A stretch of DNA of 64,000 nt from Telopea speciosissima (GCF_018873765.1 NC_057920.1:10181307-10245306), one strand, 5' to 3'; numbered from the stretch's first letter, positions 35,558-47,286 are shown. A program made the numbers and translations. Notes: generated from the letters alone by a model not told the origin.

Positions 35558-35676
35558 GGACCTTTATCCGCTGCTGTAACTGGAGTGTTATTGTGCGCAT
35601 CGTGCGGCTCATGGCTGCTGCTACGCTGCACAATGCACACAACAACGCTCCAGTTACAGCAGCAGATAAAAATTCC
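35558..35676. mobile_element. MITE of 119 bp, copy A only
   Basis: Near-perfect inverted arms contain ctgctgtaactggag at both ends, making a long hairpin. Flanks atgaaaat (35550-35557) and atgagaat (35677-35684) form an 8-bp target duplication with one mismatch. Copy B lacks the element at the matching place, about 52345. Confidence 0.82.
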
Positions 35677-36160
35677 ATGAGAATGTGGAACTTAGAAGCA
35701 TCATCTTTTCCCTTCATTACTTCTTCCTCTGTTAATTATAGTCCTTCATATTTAAGTCAGCAATAGTACAAACAAGAGAATTAAGTCTAGCTAAATAGTC
35801 AAACTACACATTAACCCTCCAAGCTTAATTTACAAAGGCATTTCTAATTAATATCAGAAATGAAATTTATATATTTACATAAGCAATCCAAATTACTACA
35901 TATAGTAGAGTCTTCTTCCACTTCAATACTTGAGAGTCCAAAAAGGTTACCGATACAAGGGAACTATATACTATTTTTCCTCAAGAAAAACCTAGATATA
36001 ATCAGAACCAAAACCAACATGGAAATAATGAAAATTACATAGTTGTCCTACAGGTTCATGCAACCCTTTTAAGAAGGAAAGGTTAAACAAGCATAGCTTG
36101 TTCTCAAGAATACATGAGGACATGATTGAATAAACTAAATCGCAAAATAAAACTCTCTAA

Positions 36161-36753
36161 TCAAGATAGTAATGGTTTCACAGCTTCAATGAAGTCTCCA
36201 TCTTCTTCACCACTTGTTTTACTTCTCTGTAGATATTTGTAGTAGATGTATTGGAGAATGATCTGAGTACATAACTTGTCAAGGTAACTATGCAAAAAAT
36301 AAATTATAAAAAAAAAAAATAAAAAAAATAAAAAAAATAAAACTACTGCTTAAATTATATTCAAAGTATATATTATTAGGGGTTTAAGGTTTAAGCACAA
36401 GGTTGCTTAAAGCAATACACCATGAATATCAAGTTTGGAATAAACAGGTTGTTGCCTCCAGCTAGTATTTATAGGAAAGACTAGGGTTTTAGGTTAGATG
36501 GGTTCTATCCAGTGAGGCCCACCACAGCCTGATTCCTTATTCAAGTAAACTTATATTAGAACATATATTAGGGTTATAGAATATACCCAACATATATGAT
36601 TGGCATCCATAGGTTTTCAAAGGATACAAAGAGATCTAGTGCCACACAAACTACAGCATCAAACAACCAAGGCATGTTTGCTTTTATTTTCTCCCACTCA
36701 GTGCTTCTTACAACAATACTGCATCCACACAAAGTGTTAGAGATGGGTAAGAC

Positions 36754-36791
<38 letters not shown>

Positions 36792-38908
36792 TCCCACATA
36801 GGCAATATTGGCAATGAGAGCAAATATGAACATGAGGGGGTTTAAGCCCTGAAAGATTTGACAAGTTCATGTTAATCAAGTAAGTAATCTTCAAGTTATG
36901 TATGCTATACAATTGGCAAAGAGAAGTTTAATTATGACACAATTTACCTCCACACTCCCTCTTTTAATCTGAAACATGAATGACATGCAAACTTCATTAG
37001 AAATTAAACAAAAATAAGACATAGAAACAAAAGATATATGCAAGGATAGTTGGGCATGCATGACTTAACCAACCATTAATAAATTGGTTTTTCCCTACTT
37101 CTTATTCTATAACAAAAAAATGACTTAAAAAGGTTTCATTCCAAAAATAAATTTATAGAAATTAAAGATACTCACATTTAACCATATTTGAGGGATTCGG
37201 CCTCCCATGTATATAGCAGCCATCAGCCATCCTAAAGCCATTCCGTAAGAATTGCTTTCAACCCCAACATCCTACATTCAATTCATATTATTCTTCTCTT
37301 CTCTATTAACCATCACCAACCCATTACAGTGAATCCAAATCACTACAACAATGTAAACAAAAACAAAACAAAAAAATCTCTTCAATTATGAGATTTGACC
37401 CTCTGATTGAAATGGAAAGGGTATTTTCGATCGGATTTAAATCATTTCCAATTCCTCAATGGTGCAGTTCGGGTTGGAGAGGTCGACACCTGACAGTTGG
37501 ACATCCAACGGTCCGAGCTCATTGACTTCATTTTTTTTTTTCTTCTCGAGCTTAGCACCGTTGGAATTGGAGAGGATTTTTTTCCCCTCATATATATATG
37601 GTAAACTCAGAGTCCAATAATAGAGTCACATCGCCAATGACAAAAGAGAGAATCTCTTCACCATGGATGAAGTAAAACTTAAATCTGTTTTTTGTAATGA
37701 GAATATGAATAATACTTGTTGTAATTGTAATTGGTTGATCCCTGGTAACCCCAAGTATCTTTCCACCAATGCCATGGTTTGATGCGGTAAATTGACTGAT
37801 GCTGCAAGAAATGTTCCATAGCCCACCTGTAGGCACATTGATACTAATTAAGCAAATGAAAAGGTTCATGAACTTGAAAAGAAAAAAAGGGTTCACCCCT
37901 ATAATTTTGGATAGACCCAAGTATAGAGCCCATTTACAAAAATGGGCTTAAGGAATAATGGGCTGGCATGTAAATCTATTGACCCAGCCCAGTCCATGAT
38001 TTGGAAAGCCAAGCTTAAGCAGAAGCAGAAACAGGGTAAGGATTGTAGAAGGGAAGAAGGAAAAGAAACAAATGATGAGCAGTCTTACAGAGCGAGGAAT
38101 CCTGATGGGCTTTGTTGTCTCAGTTGATGGAAACGAGTCGTCATCGGATGAGGACGATGACTCATTTAGTTGCATTGCTGAAGGACCACTTCTGGCAACT
38201 CTGAGATAAGAACCATATGAAGGTGGTGTTCCACTTGTAGCCAGAGACCTTGCCGACCTGCAAATCCATTAATAATAACTGAACAAAAGGGTAGGAAACA
38301 AAAAAAAAATTCTTTCTCAACCAGAGATAGAACTATCAATTACTGCCAAAACCCAGATCCAAAAATACTTCTCAAATTAAAGGGAATGAAACATGTACAG
38401 AACATACATATAGTAAGAGTCCCTCTGAGGAGAAGGAGCAGCTGCTGTCCTGTGGAGACCTCCTGGTATGGAAATGATGGATTCATGGGATTTGGGTCTT
38501 TCCTCCTCCTCCTCCTCCTCCTGCTGCTGCTTGTGACTTTGCATCTTCTCCCACCTGAATACAAAAAGTTTTAAAAAAAGAAAAAGATATATATTAACTA
38601 AACAGAACCCCATAGGTTTTTTATTTCTCCTTTTGTCTTCTACTTTGGAGTTATTAATGAATATAAGTTTAAAGAATAGATTTAGGGTGTTTCTGGGTAC
38701 CTTTTCCTTGGGTTCCTTCTTTGATCTGGATTTCCGCCATCTACAGATGTGATCATAATACACACACTGCCATACCAACATTACTGTACTGATTGTGTAG
38801 AGCTACAAAAGAACACAGAACTATACTACATCAGATGTGTAAAATGGGCTCAAACCAGAACCCAAGCCCATAACCCATAAGTCCATAACCAATAATTAGT
38901 ACTTTAAT

Positions 38909-38942
<34 letters not shown>

Positions 38943-39751
38943 TGTGAAAGAGAGATTTTACCAGACCTGTGTAGAACTGGGTTGGCAACTGCATCCGACA
39001 GAAAAGAAGGAAAATTAAGTGAGAAAAACAGAAGTGTTGGTAGGTAAACCGAGTCGCCGCATGTGGGCTTTACCCATCACAGCTTAATTACCAATTTAAG
39101 AAACTTTAAGCCCAACACAGATCTTCTACCGTGTGCTGCCGTGTCCTGCCTGTGCTGTGCAGAGACACGGCCACGCGCAATGACCTTATTCCCGCTCAGA
39201 CAAGGTGCTCAGACAGGGGTAAGGCGGTCAATGCGCACCTCCTTATGTCTGTGCAGCACGGCAGGATGGGCAGCCCGCGCCGTAGAAGATCAAGCTCAAT
39301 TCCCATTTCCCAAAGTCAATTTTTGAGAGGATGAACACCCATAGTGAGACAAGCACAGAGAGAATGAAGAACACATACTGTAGCTGGTTCTAGGAAGCAA
39401 CCCAAGAGATTGAAAACGTCCCTGCACAAGAAAAATTAAAAAAAAATGGTAATTATGGTTGTTAAGGACAGGAATAATTAAGGAGAAATACTTATGAAGG
39501 AGGAGAGCAAACCCAGCAATCCAAGTGAGGAGAAACGTGAGAGAAACACCATGGCCGGATTTAGTTTGGAAATTGGTTATGATCTGAGGGATGTCAGCAA
39601 CTCCCCAAGCGATAAGACTGACAAGTCCACAAGCAAATGAGATTTCATCTTTAAGATTGCAGAGACAGTCATTGAAATATTTCTTAACCCAACCTACACA
39701 TAGTTTTCTCTCTTTGGAACAATAAGGAATGGAGTTGGGTCTGGGTTTCAT
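36161..39751 (-). CDS. PQ-loop repeat membrane transporter, copy A (12 exons)
   Basis: Coding exons on the minus strand are 39513-39751, 39379-39421, 38962-38988, 38701-38802, 38408-38547 (or 38554), 38089-38257, 37716-37826, 37176-37271, 36948-36968, 36790-36848, 36628-36718 and 36161-36262, all with GT-AG junctions. With the 38547 acceptor the protein has 399 residues. Two PQ motifs are visible, IPQII at residues 54-58 and IPQIW near 303-307, plus hydrophobic segments fitting the seven-helix PQ-loop family (Ypq1/PQLC2 and plant At4g36850-like proteins), which export cationic amino acids from the vacuole or lysosome. An acidic Ser/Asp linker is in exon 6. With the usual acceptor at 38554, exon 5 is frame-shifted by one extra A after a GGA run and soon hits TGA. 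An AG 7 nt downstream restores the frame (KMQSHKQQQEEE). The start at 39751 fits family N-termini; a longer upstream frame is not supported. The substrate is inferred from family only. Confidence 0.87.
36758..36789. repeat. (GA)n microsatellite at the intron 10 donor
   Basis: On the transcribed strand a (TC)n tract begins directly at the 5' splice site of transporter exon 10 (AAG|gtctctctc). Copy B has a longer tract at 53378-53410 with the donor gttcctctc. Confidence 0.85.
38500..38532. repeat. (CTC)n/(CTG)n coding microsatellite, copy A
   Basis: This triplet run in transporter exon 5 encodes Gln/Glu or Gly/Ala depending on the frame. It is preceded by TTT, where copy B has TT; this 1-bp difference changes the frame. 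The copy B run (about 55124-55163) is longer. Confidence 0.9.
38908..38939. repeat. (GA)n microsatellite in intron 2-3 region
   Basis: About 30 bp of GA repeats lie next to transporter exon 3. The copy B counterpart at about 55517-55530 is much shorter. Confidence 0.85.
39123..39288. mobile_element. MITE family 1, copy 1 (166 bp)
   Basis: The ends cttctaccg and cgtagaag bound arms of about 50 bp that contain gtgctgtgcagagacac and its inverted partner. It sits in an intron of transporter copy A and is absent from copy B. Related copies are at 44959-45127 and 46178-46346. Confidence 0.82.
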
Positions 39752-40265
39752 CTCTAGATCTCTCTTTCTCTGTTTCTCACTCTCCTTGATGTGTTTGTGT
39801 TTTGGTCTTGGTTGGAGGGGGAGGGGTTTTAAAGATAAGGTGGTTATAAGAGAAGGTGAAGCTAGCAACCAATTAAGAGAGTAGCGAAGAACTCTCAGTT
39901 GGGGAAGCAAAACCAGTAATGATTGGGAAGAACAATAGAATATGCCTTTTGTGTTTAGGTCTTGGTTGGGAGTTGGGAGGGGAGGGAGGGTTTTCATTTA
40001 AAGACAAGCGGATGGAAGATCCAAAGAAGGTGATCGAAGTTTTGTGAATTAATTCACTGTGGTAAGGAAAGCCGCCATTAATTTGGGAAGTTAATTAAGA
40101 TGAAAAAAACAAGTGAAGAAGAATAAATTATTGGTGGAAATCTTATTGGTGATGCCATTTTTTATGTACAACAACAACTTCACATAAATTATTTACTACT
40201 TCCACATTGTTAATGGAAACTTCTCTCATCGTAGTATTAAAGGACTAAAGAGAGGATAAAAAATA

Positions 40266-40451
40266 CGAAAATTATCGTTTCCATTTATCTGCTCTTCTAT
40301 TTCCTCCATTTCAACTAATAGGGGGGGGTGGGAGTGGATCCCTCCCACCCGGGCAGTGTGTTCAGGCAGGGGGTAGGGTGGTCATTTCTACCCCACTATG
40401 AGATAAAATGGAGGAAATGGAGGGATAGATAAATGGAGACGATAAAGATCC
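40266..40451. mobile_element. MITE with 9-bp target duplication, copy A only
   Basis: TAAAAAATA occurs at 40257-40265 and 40452-40460, while copy B has it once (about 56650). The ends are inverted repeats containing ttatcgtttccatttatc at the left and the inverse of ttatcgtctccatttatc at the right. A 9-bp duplication is typical of Mutator-like elements. Confidence 0.86.
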
Positions 40452-41645
40452 TAAAAAATATCTCCATTTGTTGTTTGTCATGGGGTCCACGGCCTGCATG
40501 TGTGAGGCTGCATGTTGGCCGCACAAGCAGGCGGCAGTAGATGATCCATATTGATCGTGATGTGCCATAGTTGTATGCAAGAAATTAGAATTTTTTTTTT
40601 TTAACCTTACTCCATTATTTTCTCTATTATTAATTTACAAAAAAAAAAAAAAAACCAAAAAACGAAACAAAACAAAAGCCAAAAAAAAAAAAAGAAGAAT
40701 GAGACTTCTCTCATGTAAATTTGGATGGAGATGATGTTGCGGGTACAATGTGATGCATTTTGTAGGTTGCATTATTGGGGCTGATTTCAAAGGATCGTTA
40801 AGAGACCATTAGGTGTTGCAAATTAATCTTCATTACTGGGCCGTGACGAACTGGCAAATCTATGCATGAGTTTGAGAGCGACAACTAGGGGTGTCAAAAT
40901 TGAGATCAAACCAGATAAATTGACCCAAACCAAACCAAAATGGCTTGGACCGATGTTTTATTGGACACATTTCGGATTGGGGTATTATGACCCCAAAACC
41001 GAATTGAACCACAACAAAAATCAAAACCAATCTACCTGTTCTGTTTCCTTCTCCATTGTTTGTTGAAAACAAAAAAAACAAAAACAAAAAGAAGACTCGT
41101 CATTTGACTTCTATTATGTAAATTTGGTTGAAGATGATGTTGGGGATGCGATATGTTGCATTTCGTAGCTTGTATCAGTGGCCTGATTCCAAAGGGTGGT
41201 TAAGAGATCGTAAGAGCCTTACACATTAATCTTTGTTATTGGGACTGTGACAAATTGGCGAGGTCCATGTAGGGGTTTGAGGGCGATAGTCCTTAAGGAT
41301 TTTTTTTTTTTTTTTTTTGAGTTATATGGGTATTTAAGTAAATTACCTATATAGGATTTCATTATATATTTGTAGTGAATTTTTTCTTTAAAATCGATTG
41401 GAGAGCAATGTCAAAACAAGTAGTTGTAATCATAACAGATCTCATTTCATCACAGACGGGCAATTTTACCAAACCACATTAATCTTCATAAATCTTCATG
41501 TTTATATTTTGTTTATTTGTAAATTCTTTTCTTGTATGCATCTTTTAAGATTGTTTTTTCTTAGTGCGGTGAAAATTTTTTTGAGGCCTTCTTAAAAATA
41601 TATGGATCCATCTACCAAATGTAAACAAAGTAAAAAAAAATTAGG

Positions 41646-41836
41646 GGATCCATTATCACCTACAATTCTGACACCCTCCAATTCCCTACAATCCCTCACA
41701 TGGGAGTGAAATGACCACTTACTCACTGCCTTGGGAAGTATGTCCAGGCAGTGGGTAAGTAGTCATTTCAGCTCCCATGTGAGGGATTGTAGGGGAATTG
41801 GAGGGTGTCAGAATTGTAGGAGACAAAAATTCATCC
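41646..41836. mobile_element. Long-hairpin MITE, copy A only
   Basis: Arms of over 70 bp (ctacaattctgacaccctcc and on) pair almost perfectly around a short loop. Copy B reads straight through at about 57850. The terminal bases, starting ggat, are less clear, and no clean target duplication was found. Confidence 0.8.
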
Positions 41837-42140
41837 AATGTGAATGATTTTTTGCGGCTCAGTTGACTAAAGTGTCATATTCATGTCTCCATATTCTAAA
41901 ATAAATTAGACTATCCACATCCAAAGATTTGACTGAAAGAGTAAGAGATAGAGGGAGAGATTTATATGTTATGACATAGTTACCAGGGAAGAGCACATAA
42001 AGAAAGAAAGAAAGAAAGATCTGGGAGAGGCAGTGCTAGTGTTGACTTGAAATGGATGTGTTACTATAATAATAGATCAAAATGAAGGATTAATTATCAC
42101 TGACAGTTATACTTATTATTATATATGGAAAAAAGTTCCC

Positions 42141-42287
42141 TGTATGGGACGCAGGGGCCATTTCCACGCACAATGGGTGATAGAATGACCATCGTACCCC
42201 CATATATGATGGAAATTCCACCACCTATTGTACTGCCCCATGTGCTTTCATTGGTTGGCGTGTGCGGCATGGCCCTGCATCCCACGC
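42141..42287. mobile_element. MITE present in both duplicates, copy A
   Basis: This is the counterpart of 58175-58324. Its ends (gtatgggacgcaggggcca) have diverged from each other, whereas copy B keeps identical 19-bp ends. Confidence 0.75.
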
Positions 42288-42460
42288 TGAGAACGTGATC
42301 CATGTTCATTCAGATCGATTGTCTAACCTGCAACTTAATGAAACTCAATCTCTAAATCCTTAGTCAACTCCCTCTCTCCCTCACTCACACACACACCCAA
42401 ACACATTTAATTTTTGTACCTTTTTCTCCATCAGTCACCTTCTGCCTTTATTTTTTTTTT

Positions 42461-42510
42461 TCATCATGTGGGAGTTAGAATTAATTCCCATTTTTTTCTT
42501 GCATTCACTT
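42461..42510 (+). pseudogene. ndhD: Plastid ndhD fragment, truncated, copy A
   Basis: A short stretch reads FIMWELELIP, as in plastid NADH dehydrogenase subunit 4 (NdhD). The sequence beyond it matches copy B around 60590-60760, where a longer ndhD segment is kept. This is plastid DNA moved to the nucleus; it has no function here. Confidence 0.65.
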
Positions 42511-43459
42511 AAAATAAGAAACATCCACGAGTATTTGGCGCAGGAACTGCATTTTGGTGCATTATTTTTCTTTCTTTTCTTTTTTAATAGGCAGTTCCAA
42601 GAATTGAATTCATGACCTATTAATTATTTTTTGGGTAGATAACTGGGCTATTCATTCACGAGTGCCCAACGCCAACAGAAAAACAGGATACATAAAACGA
42701 TACTGAAAAAAGATAGATAGCATGACCAATAGAAGGTTTGGGTATACAGAACCCAGACCGACGAAGCGGAAAGTGACCCGGTCTCGCATGCCATAGATTG
42801 AGTCCTCCGGAGAGGGCAATGGGTGAAAGCCATTGCCCCAGATAAAGTGTTGTCAACACAGCAACTGATAAGCGCATGCACTCTAGTGCCAAAAGAAAGG
42901 ACCCCATAAGTGCCGAGAAGATCTGCGTCATCATGCCCACGCGAACCAGCACGTTGCCGCGCCGAGAGGAGCTTCGGTGAACAGTGACAGGGCCACAAGA
43001 TCTGAACGAATTATAAGTTGGTGGTGTTTGCCATCTAGTTAACATCGTTAACACCATCGGATTAACTCATTAACTCCCCAATCTAGTCTTATAAGGCAAT
43101 CTACTAAGACAAATTTTATCATATAAAGTAATCTACTATATTATAAGTTAGTGGCCTCCACATGATTGCACCACTAGGACAAATTTTATCATATAAAGTA
43201 ATCTACTATTTTATTTATTTGGGAGAAAGAACATTAATTACTTGGTCTCGCCCCTTACGCCTTTTCACATGGGTGTGCGGAAAGATCATCCCACCCTTGT
43301 TGGTTGATGTTCATACACGTGTTGTCATTGGTCCAGCGCAATGACCACACAATCAAATAATGTTCTATTTTCTTTTTTATTTATTTTAAATTTCACAAGA
43401 ACCACACTAACCAGCCAGTCAAATTCTAAGGACATTATCTAATAATGATGAACGGATAC

Positions 43460-44400
43460 TCCAAATATTTATGGATTCTTTCTTAATTACTAAGGTTGAC
43501 CCCAAACTCATAAATGGTCTTCCTAAGTTAGAGATGTAAAGATCGACCTTGGAAACAAGAGGCTTTAAGATTAATAGATCAAAGACGGAGTATATAATGT
43601 GTAACTTTAGTCATACATATATCTAAGGTCTATCATACACAAATGTGGCGTAGATGATGACGTTTCACAAAGAATTAAAGTGGAATGGATAAAGTAGAGA
43701 GGTGCAACCAGAGTACTGTGTGACCGATACATTCCTTGAAAGCTTAAAAGAATGTTTTACAAGACTGTGGTTCGACCTACTATGATGTATGAAGCTGAAT
43801 TTTGGGCAGTTAAGTAGTGCTATATAACAAAACTATGTGTTGCAGAGATGAGGACGTTAAGATGGATGGGCAGCAAAAGTAGGAAGGACAAACTGAGGAG
43901 CGAATGTATTAGAGCTGACGTGGGAATTATCCCGATCAACAACAAGCTTCGAGAATATGTTGTCTTACGTGGTTTGGCAATGTGCAACGGAGGCCTTGGG
44001 ACACCCTAGTAAGGAGAAGTGATCTGATTCCGATTGAAGGAGCTAAAAGATCTAGGGACAGACCTAAAATGACCATAGGTGAGATTGTAAAGAATGACAT
44101 GCATAGTTTGGGTCTTATGCCAAGTATGACCTCAAATAGAGCATATTGGAAGGCAAGGATCCACGTTGTCGGTATCATGTAGCTAAAATTTTCCTAATTT
44201 CCTGGGCTATCCTGTTTCCTCTTACTTTCATTTTTTTATTTCTCACTTTTCTTATTTCATTTCTTCATTTTTATTTTTCATTCCTCTTATTTTACTTTCA
44301 CTTTGTGAGGGCCTCAGTTTTCCATACTTTGTTTTGAAATGATCCAAGTAGTCGATCCCATTTGGTTGGGATAAGGCTGAGTTGTTCTTGTATCGACACT
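43460..44400 (+). mobile_element. RTE-type LINE, 3' end, copy A
   Basis: The frame, broken by stops, reads the C-terminal part of a LINE reverse transcriptase and its trailing region. Visible pieces include KSKTEY-like codons near 43585, a YGAEFWAVK-like piece at about 43790, RRPWDTLVRRSDL at 43988-44026, and AYWKARIHVVGIM near 44170. It ends with gatcccatttggttgggata and a gttgttcttgt tail, the classic 3' end of plant RTE LINEs. The 5' part is missing. The partial copy at 61250-61600 is its duplicate. Confidence 0.85.
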
Positions 44401-44958
44401 AATATCAACCGCCTCTGATATCAATAAGCATTAATTGTATCAGACCAAATCGGACTATTTTTTTAAACCCGGGAGAGGGTTGCTCATGTTGCTTGCTTTC
44501 TTGGAGCTAGTGACTATGTCCAATGGAGAGGGGAGGGTATGGAGGTCATTTTCATATGGGGTGGGAGAGAGACAAACTCAGGCTGGGCACAAGACCGGTG
44601 TGCCCAGCCTTTACCCGTTTTACCCCTTGAAATACTAAAAGAGGATTTTTTTTTTTGACTACTTTACCCTTCCGTAGTCCGATACCACCAATACAATATC
44701 GATCAGATACCGATATGGATGTTGGTCATAGTGGAACCGATCCTAATACCTAAAACAATGTTGACAAGAGTGGAATAGGTGTCATTAATGGGGAAAGGTA
44801 TTTCAAACCTTCAAGTAGAAGCAGATTAATAGTGGTGGATCCTACTATATATGTGGGAGAAGGAAAAGTGGAAAACCTTCCCTAGGCCATAATGTCTTTC
44901 GGGTTGTTTAAACCTCGTCACAATAAAGGCATAGCATCTCTGTTTGAGGAATCCAAAT

Positions 44959-45127
44959 CCTCTACGGTGGAGCTGCTTGTCCTGCCTGTGCTGCATAGAC
45001 ACAGGGCCGCGCGCAAAGATCACCTTACCCCCACTCGGGCAAGGTGCTCGGACAGGGGTAAGATGGTCTTTACATGTGATCATGTGTCTGCACAGCACAG
45101 GCAGGACGGGCAGCCACACCGTAGAGG
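44959..45127. mobile_element. MITE family 1, copy 2 (169 bp)
   Basis: The ends cctctacgg and ccgtagagg bound long inverted arms. Flanks ATCCAAAT (44951-44958) and ATCCAAAA (45128-45135) form an 8-bp target duplication with one mismatch. Confidence 0.87.
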
Positions 45128-45212
45128 ATCCAAAACCCCATTTGAGTGTTTTTGGACTCTAGTCTCAAATCTCAATAGGAATAGAAATAGAAACAGAAGT
45201 TAGGGAAGTATG

Positions 45213-46154
45213 GGCACCGCTTGATAATCTTACTTGGTGTTTCTGTTCTGGAAGTGTGCTGCACAACAACAAAACATTTTTTTGTTGTGCAGCACATTTT
45301 TTTACATTTTCTTTGCTGAGAAACTGTTTTTTACCTGCTTGGTAAACCTGTTCTGGAAACATTTCTAGAACACAAATGAACACCATCAGTGAAATACCTT
45401 GGGGTTTGTGGGATTAGTGAAATATCCTCTCCTTCGGATTTAGGGTTTCTGCAAAATGTAAAATACAACATTAGATCAGAGAAAGGGGTAGAACTGAAGG
45501 TAGATCAGAGGAAGAAAACGAAGAAAATGATGAGCAGAGGAAGAAGAAGAAGACGAGCAGAGGAAGAAGAAGAAGACGATGAGCAGAAGAAGAAGAAGAA
45601 AATGAGCAAAGGAAGAAAAAGAAGACGAGTAGAGGAAGAAAAAGAAGAAAAAGAAGAAGAAGATTCACAAACCTATGGGTTGCAGAGTACTTCTGTTGCA
45701 GGAAGAAGACCAGCCTCTTCAAATCCACCGTAGGAGAGCCCCCTCTGAGCGAAATACCAAGAGAAATCGACAGATCTGTAGGAGAACCCACAGCGAACGA
45801 GAGATCGACAGATCCAGTGAGCAGAGCGAGAGATCAAGAGAGCGAAAGATCGAGAGAGCCGAGAGAGCGAGAGAGTAGAGCGAGAGAAGAGTTCTTTCTT
45901 CGTTATGTTATAGGTTTTGAGGTGGGATTGGGGTTAAAATTATCGGGCACTGTTTGTGTTTAATTTGTGCTGAGCAAGCAGAACATGTCTTACATATTCT
46001 GTAAAATGTCTTCTAGAGAGTAGAAATTCTGATTTATGCTCCGAAAAACAATTTATAAAAAACAGTGGTTATCAAGCAATTTTTGAGCTCTGTTGTGTTT
46101 CTCCGCATAAAAGAACACCATAAACTGTTTATGGGAATGTAATCAAGCGGGGCC
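45213..46154. mobile_element. TIR element of 942 bp with ATG flanks (candidate)
   Basis: The left end GGCACCGCTTGATAAT matches the reverse complement of the right end, GGCCCCGCTTGATTAC, and both are followed inside by tggtgttt/tggtgttc-like blocks. A 3-bp direct repeat ATG flanks it, as in PIF/Harbinger-type elements. Inside are a strong hairpin at about 45255-45300 (gtgctgcacaacaacaaaa with its inverse) and a 170-bp purine-rich (GAA/GAG)n tract. No transposase is seen. Confidence 0.6.
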
Positions 46155-46177
46155 ATGATTTATGAGTGGATCCAAAT

Positions 46178-46346
46178 CGTCTACGGCACAGTTGCCCGTC
46201 CTATTTGTGCTGCGCAGACACAATACCATGCGCAAAGATCGCCTTACCCCCACTTGGGCAAGGCGCTCGAACAGGAATAAGACGGTCTTTGTTCACGACC
46301 CTCTGTTTGTGCAGCACAGACAGGACGGACAGCTGCGCCATAGACG
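46178..46346. mobile_element. MITE family 1, copy 3 (169 bp)
   Basis: The ends cgtctacgg and the inverse of cgtctatgg bound about 50-bp arms. An exact 8-bp repeat ATCCAAAT flanks it at 46170-46177 and 46347-46354, the same target word as copy 2. Confidence 0.9.
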
Positions 46347-46629
46347 ATCCAAATCGTTTGGAGTGAACACACGCTGTTGGGTCTTCTTCTGATATACCAA
46401 TTGTAGGAGACTCCACTTGTTTTAATAATGTTGGTGGAACAGACAAAATACAAGAAGAGGTGGACAGTATTGATTGTTTTTTCAGATAAAAAATGTAAAT
46501 TATATGGCGGGTTTCCCACGTTTCCATCGATTGGATAACTCTCATCTTTTAAATTTCTGAAAAAATTAGACTCGATCATGGTCATCCGTTAGCTTGCCAC
46601 CACTAGTAAATATTTTTTTTTAAAAAACA

Positions 46630-46682
46630 AAGACGGATTCAATGCACAAAGCTCCTACTAGTGCGGGGTTTGGAGAGGGATC
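46630..46682 (-). mobile_element. Au-SINE 3' stub at the end of copy A
   Basis: It carries tcaatgcacaaagctcctac and tgcggggtttggagagggat. The equivalent stub is at 62222-62279. Similarity between the two duplicate copies ends here. Confidence 0.7.
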
Positions 46683-47286
46683 ATAATGTCAAAGGTAAAT
46701 TACGATGTTACCCCTTAGTTTTCTATCGAAACTTGGTTCACCCTTTGGTTTTTGAAATAATTCAAATCACCCTTTGTGTTTTTATCCCAAAATGACAAAT
46801 TAGTCCCTAACATTAGTTTTATGCTGTTAAATGATGATGTCACCCAATTAAATAAATTTAAATTCCTAAACTATCCTTTAATAGTGTTAATTTACGATTT
46901 TACCCTTGTAACAAAAAACCTCAAATTCATCCTCTTCCTCACACCTGCAACTCAATCTCACCTTTTCTCTAAACCATTCCCTTCTATCGATTATTTTGTC
47001 TATCTCTCATTTTTTCTATTGTTTTGATCTCCGACAAACCTGATCAGAATACCCCTAATAATATCCATCTCTTTCTGACTCTGTATTCAGGTCTTCAATG
47101 TGTTGGTGATAAGGTTTCGCAATTTCAAATCCCTGGTTGCTGAAACCCTAATTCTCGTCAATGGTCGAACTCGAAGTTTGAGTTGATCCCTAACTCACAA
47201 AAGTTGAGATGGTTTCCTTATTCTGCTACTTTTAACTTAAAATTGAATTATTAAAATTGAAAATTGGGGAATTATTAAAATTGACA

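Larger units (their letters stand above)
32220..46690. repeat. Segmental duplication, copy A
   Basis: This interval is collinear with 48130-62290. Anchors pair as follows: 32220 with 48130; 34275 with 51258; 36161 with 52805; 39751 with 56120; 42141 with 58175; 43250 with 61070; 46376 with 61976; end near 46680 with 62280. The offset varies between about 15.6 and 17.8 kb because of later insertions and deletions. The 32830-34270 part and the 43730-46370 part have no counterpart in copy B. The first transporter exon differs at about 6 of 239 bases between copies. Confidence 0.93.

Noticed and set aside
36574..36912. A continuous 112-codon minus frame over transporter exons 10 and 11
   Set aside because: It reads through an intron made of (TC)n repeats; the exon model with GT-AG junctions joins correctly to exons 9 and 12.
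39752..39997. An upstream in-frame extension of transporter copy A
   Set aside because: The extra N-terminal part is low-complexity leader sequence, and family members start near the ATG at 39751; copy B has no matching long extension in the same frame.
45389..45733. A Glu/Lys/Arg-rich 114-codon frame
   Set aside because: It is translated purine microsatellite inside a transposon-like element, not a real protein.
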